A stretch of DNA of 64,000 nt, from the NCBI RefSeq assembly GCF_900114005.1, contig NZ_FORM01000006.1, positions 1 through 64,000 of the forward strand. The letters are read 5' to 3'. Under the pieces are notes generated by a model that made no database searches, was not told the origin of the DNA, and saw only the letters and a program-made list of their open reading frames with translations. Shown one piece after another: positions 61,988 through 64,000 of the stretch. The DNA is from Olleya namhaensis (GTDB lineage Bacteria > Bacteroidota > Bacteroidia > Flavobacteriales > Flavobacteriaceae). The number at the start of each line of letters is the position of its first letter. The first letter of the stretch is position 1. The position numbers were made by a program, and so were the translations under genes.

Positions 61988-62001
61988 GTTGATTAATCAA
62001 C
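61988..62001. promoter_or_regulatory. MarR operator candidate 2
   Basis: GTTGATTAATCAAC, a perfect 14-bp palindrome 89 bp upstream of the DUF4405 gene start. It differs from candidate 1 only in one central base. Confidence 0.72.
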
Positions 62002-62089
62002 ACTTTGTAATATGTAAAATGACACAAATTAAACCCATAGAAAAAATTGCATTCTGCCATCTATTTTTAAATTATAAAACCAAAAAACA

Positions 62090-62842
62090 TTGAAAAAATC
62101 AAACAAAAATTCAGCAAAATTACGCGTCATTCTTGACCTGTTATTTTTTATCCTTATGGTTTTAGTATTGATACCACAAAGTACAGGTATTCCAATACAC
62201 GAATGGTTAAGTTTGGTTATTCTGTTACCATTTTTTTTACATTTATTAGTTAACTGGAATTGGATAGCAAACCAGTCTAAAAAACTAATTAAAAATAAAA
62301 TTCAGAAAACTAAATTTGATTACGTTTTTAATTGGCTTTTATATCTTTTAATGCTAGTAGTAACGGTTTCCGGAATTGTAATTTCAGAAGCTGCTTTACC
62401 TGTTTTTGGTATTCATTTTAAAACCAATGCCTTTTGGACAGCAACACACAATCTATCAGCTACTTTATTTATTGCCTTTTTAGGTATTCATTTAGCATTA
62501 CATTGGAAGTGGATTGTCCAATCCATAAAAAAACTAAAGTTACTAGCAGATTTACACTACTTAAAACAAACCGCAACTGTGGTTAAAAAACAGCGTAAAG
62601 CATTATTGCTTTTATTAGCATTAAGTATAATCCTGTCTTTAGGGATTTGGTTAATTGAATACTCTAATTGGGCACAGCAAATCACTTTAAATTCTGCAAA
62701 AAACACCAGTAAAAACACTCAAAAACCAACACAATCCTGGTTACTTTATGTATTACCATTGGTAAAAGTTACTGTATTCTTAACTATTCCTGCGCTATTA
62801 ACAGGACTGGTAATTAAAATCAAAAAGAAATTAAAAAAATAA
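62090..62842 (+). CDS. DUF4405/cytochrome b-like membrane protein
   Basis: 250 residues, TTG start giving MKKSNKNSAKLRVILDLLFF (no ATG before the first membrane helix). About five to six membrane segments. Conserved histidines in the membrane parts (IPIHEWLSL, FFLHLLVNWNW, ATHNLSATLF, LGIHLALHWKW) fit the DUF4405 flavinylation-associated cytochrome family, likely haem ligands. It probably moves electrons across the inner membrane. The flavin reductase-type gene begins 4 bp after its stop, so the two proteins likely work together. Confidence 0.82.
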   Translation: MKKSNKNSAKLRVILDLLFFILMVLVLIPQSTGIPIHEWLSLVILLPFFLHLLVNWNWIANQSKKLIKNKIQKTKFDYVFNWLLYLLMLVVTVSGIVISEAALPVFGIHFKTNAFWTATHNLSATLFIAFLGIHLALHWKWIVQSIKKLKLLADLHYLKQTATVVKKQRKALLLLLALSIILSLGIWLIEYSNWAQQITLNSAKNTSKNTQKPTQSWLLYVLPLVKVTVFLTIPALLTGLVIKIKKKLKK

Positions 62843-62846
62843 AATT

Positions 62847-63569
62847 ATGGCACTATTAGAAAGCATCATGAAAAAAATAATGGATAAAGGCCAGATTACA
62901 TCCAAAATAAGGCTAACAGATAGCGTTTATAAAATAAACATTACAAGTGACGCTGTAAAAGCTATGGATTTTATTCCTGGATATTTTATACGATTAGGTA
63001 TTGGTATTGGCACAAACACCAATTCAAAAAAAGATATGGTAAGAAGTTATTCCATTTGGGATATTAATAAAGACACCAATACAATTAGTCTAGCTATAGC
63101 TACGGATAGCAATGGTATTGGAGCACAATGGGTAAAAGATTGTAATGTTGGTGATACGGTTTATTACAAAACAAAAAAAGGTGCTTTTACATTAGATACT
63201 TCTGCTGATAGTTATTTAATGATTGGAGATTTATCTGCTTTATCACATTTATATAGTATAAACAAAGGTTTAAAAAACAAGCAAGTAGAAAGTATTATTT
63301 ATAATAATACACTAACTGATTTATTTGAAGATGTAGATGATAGTAAACCTTTTAATTTTTATGAATTAGAAGAAAATGCTATCGATAGTATTTTACTAAA
63401 AGTAAAGGAGCAACTTCCAAATCTCAAAGGAAAAAAAATGGTATATATTGCAGGAGATAGCAGAGTTTGTATTGCTTTAAATCATTATTTCAGAAAAGAA
63501 TTACATTGGGACAGCAAACTTATAAAAACTAAACCGTTTTGGAATCCTGAGAAAAAAGGTTTAGAATAA
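62847..63569 (+). CDS. Siderophore-interacting-type FAD-binding reductase
   Basis: 240 residues matching the siderophore-interacting protein family: a barrel domain with FAD motif MVRSYSIWDIN (RSYS), a hydrophilic NISLAIATDSNGIGAQWV stretch (in part), and the C-terminal NAD-binding half with GDLSALSHLYSI and YIAGDSRVCIALNHYFRKEL. These proteins reduce ferric siderophores or other acceptors with NAD(P)H in the cytoplasm. It starts 4 bp after the DUF4405 gene; together they form an iron or membrane electron-transfer module under the MarR-type regulator. Confidence 0.88.
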   Translation: MALLESIMKKIMDKGQITSKIRLTDSVYKINITSDAVKAMDFIPGYFIRLGIGIGTNTNSKKDMVRSYSIWDINKDTNTISLAIATDSNGIGAQWVKDCNVGDTVYYKTKKGAFTLDTSADSYLMIGDLSALSHLYSINKGLKNKQVESIIYNNTLTDLFEDVDDSKPFNFYELEENAIDSILLKVKEQLPNLKGKKMVYIAGDSRVCIALNHYFRKELHWDSKLIKTKPFWNPEKKGLE

Positions 63570-63590
63570 CAGACATAAAAAATAGCTTAG

Positions 63591-63598
63591 TAACTTTG
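63591..63598 (+). promoter_or_regulatory. Bacteroidota-type -7 element for the AraC-type gene
   Basis: TAACTTTG, exact TAnnTTTG match, 21 bp before the ATG at 63620. Confidence 0.68.
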
Positions 63599-63619
63599 TA
63601 ATCTCAAATTAACAACAAA

Positions 63620-64000
63620 ATGGCAATAGAAAACATTCCAGAAATCTACTTTGACAATCCTTCCAAAAGTAAGGACATTTTTGTGTACGATTTTAAAATG
63701 ACCAGCGATGTTGTTAAAAGCAAAGTAAATTTAAGCATGAATATGTTTAGTTTTCTACAAGTTGGTAAAAAGCAAGTCCATTTTGCAAACACCTCTAAAG
63801 CAGTTAATAGCGAGCAATCATTATTGTTGAAAAAAGGAAACTGGCTTTGGACAGAGTTATTAGACACACAAGCGATTTATTATTGTAAACTCTTCTTTTT
63901 TTCAGAAAAAAAACTAACCGATTTTTTAAGTAAGTACACCAAAGACGTTAAGCCTTACCAAGAAAAGGTGCCATATTTTGTAATAGAAAATGATGATTAT
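63620..64000 (+). CDS. AraC-family-like transcriptional regulator, 3'-partial
   Basis: The first 127 codons are in the window (MAIENIPEIYFDNPSKSKDI); the frame is open to the last base. The visible part resembles the N-terminal ligand domain of AraC-type regulators (FSFLQVGKKQVHFANTSKAV, QSLLLKKGNWLWTEL, KLFFFSEKKLTDFL). The helix-turn-helix is beyond the window, so the assignment rests on the N-terminal pattern. It has its own promoter and may control the upstream reductase operon or a downstream gene. Confidence 0.72.
   Translation, partial: MAIENIPEIYFDNPSKSKDIFVYDFKMTSDVVKSKVNLSMNMFSFLQVGKKQVHFANTSKAVNSEQSLLLKKGNWLWTELLDTQAIYYCKLFFFSEKKLTDFLSKYTKDVKPYQEKVPYFVIENDDY

Noticed and set aside
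1-64000. tRNA, rRNA, CRISPR arrays, prophage or transposase genes
   Set aside because: None could be supported: no T-loop/cloverleaf, no regular 24-48 bp repeat-spacer pattern, and no DDE or phage structural motifs in the reading frames.

Overview
The window looks like chromosome of a marine Flavobacteriaceae bacterium (Bacteroidota). The evidence is AT-rich DNA, a type IX secretion-type surface protein followed by PorP/SprF and OmpA genes, TAnnTTTG promoter elements, lipoprotein-rich hypothetical genes, many A-rich leaders without Shine-Dalgarno sequences, and an alginate lyase. The genus cannot be fixed from the sequence alone. No tRNA, rRNA, CRISPR array or transposase was seen.

Layout. 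1-5.4 kb: a giant DUF11-repeat surface protein (5' end outside the window) with a type IX sorting domain, then porP/sprF and an OmpA/PD40 gene, closed by a terminator. 5.8-15.4 kb: mostly minus-strand housekeeping genes (CAP lipoprotein, pdxH, rnz, a small STAS-like gene, pyrB, pyrR, rpsA, cmk, a nitronate monooxygenase-like gene), with a DUF3784 gene and a LysM gene on the plus strand. 15.5-22.3 kb: dnaK, divergent from sdaA, then panB, an rluA-type pseudouridine synthase and an aldehyde dehydrogenase. 22.3-26.5 kb: an unusual minus-strand cluster of a histidine kinase, three paralogous multi-pass membrane proteins and two paralogous small proteins. 26.5-46.5 kb: comM/yifB, two hydrolases, adenine deaminase, a DsbD-like reductase, tilS, pabB, an aldose epimerase-like gene, a DEAD-box helicase, an amidohydrolase, lpd, LuxR and Lrp regulators, and a methionine gamma-lyase-like enzyme. 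46.6-53.1 kb: a repeat-rich surface protein, nhaC, a peroxiredoxin/thioredoxin/DUF6952 operon and a PL7 alginate lyase.

53.2-61.4 kb is accessory. It starts with three hypothetical secreted or membrane proteins. From 56.05 kb there is an array of unrelated small genes separated by conserved ~140-bp imperfect inverted repeats. The repeat ends read TGCCAAC/GTTGGCA and the middle holds a GAAAGTCC-TCGC-GGACTTTC hairpin. This resembles a gene-cassette array but does not fit the classical integron attC core. Its first cassette carries a DUF262 gene and a HEPN RNase gene, a plausible defence pair. The last 2.5 kb holds a MarR regulator, with two copies of its probable operator flanking its gene, then a DUF4405 cytochrome b-like membrane protein, a siderophore-interacting-type flavin reductase and the start of an AraC-type regulator, probably one iron or redox module.

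The two best candidates for undescribed systems are the cassette array (56.0-60.6 kb) and the kinase/membrane-protein/small-protein cluster (22.3-26.5 kb). Both assignments rest on reading the sequence and on family knowledge; no database search was run.
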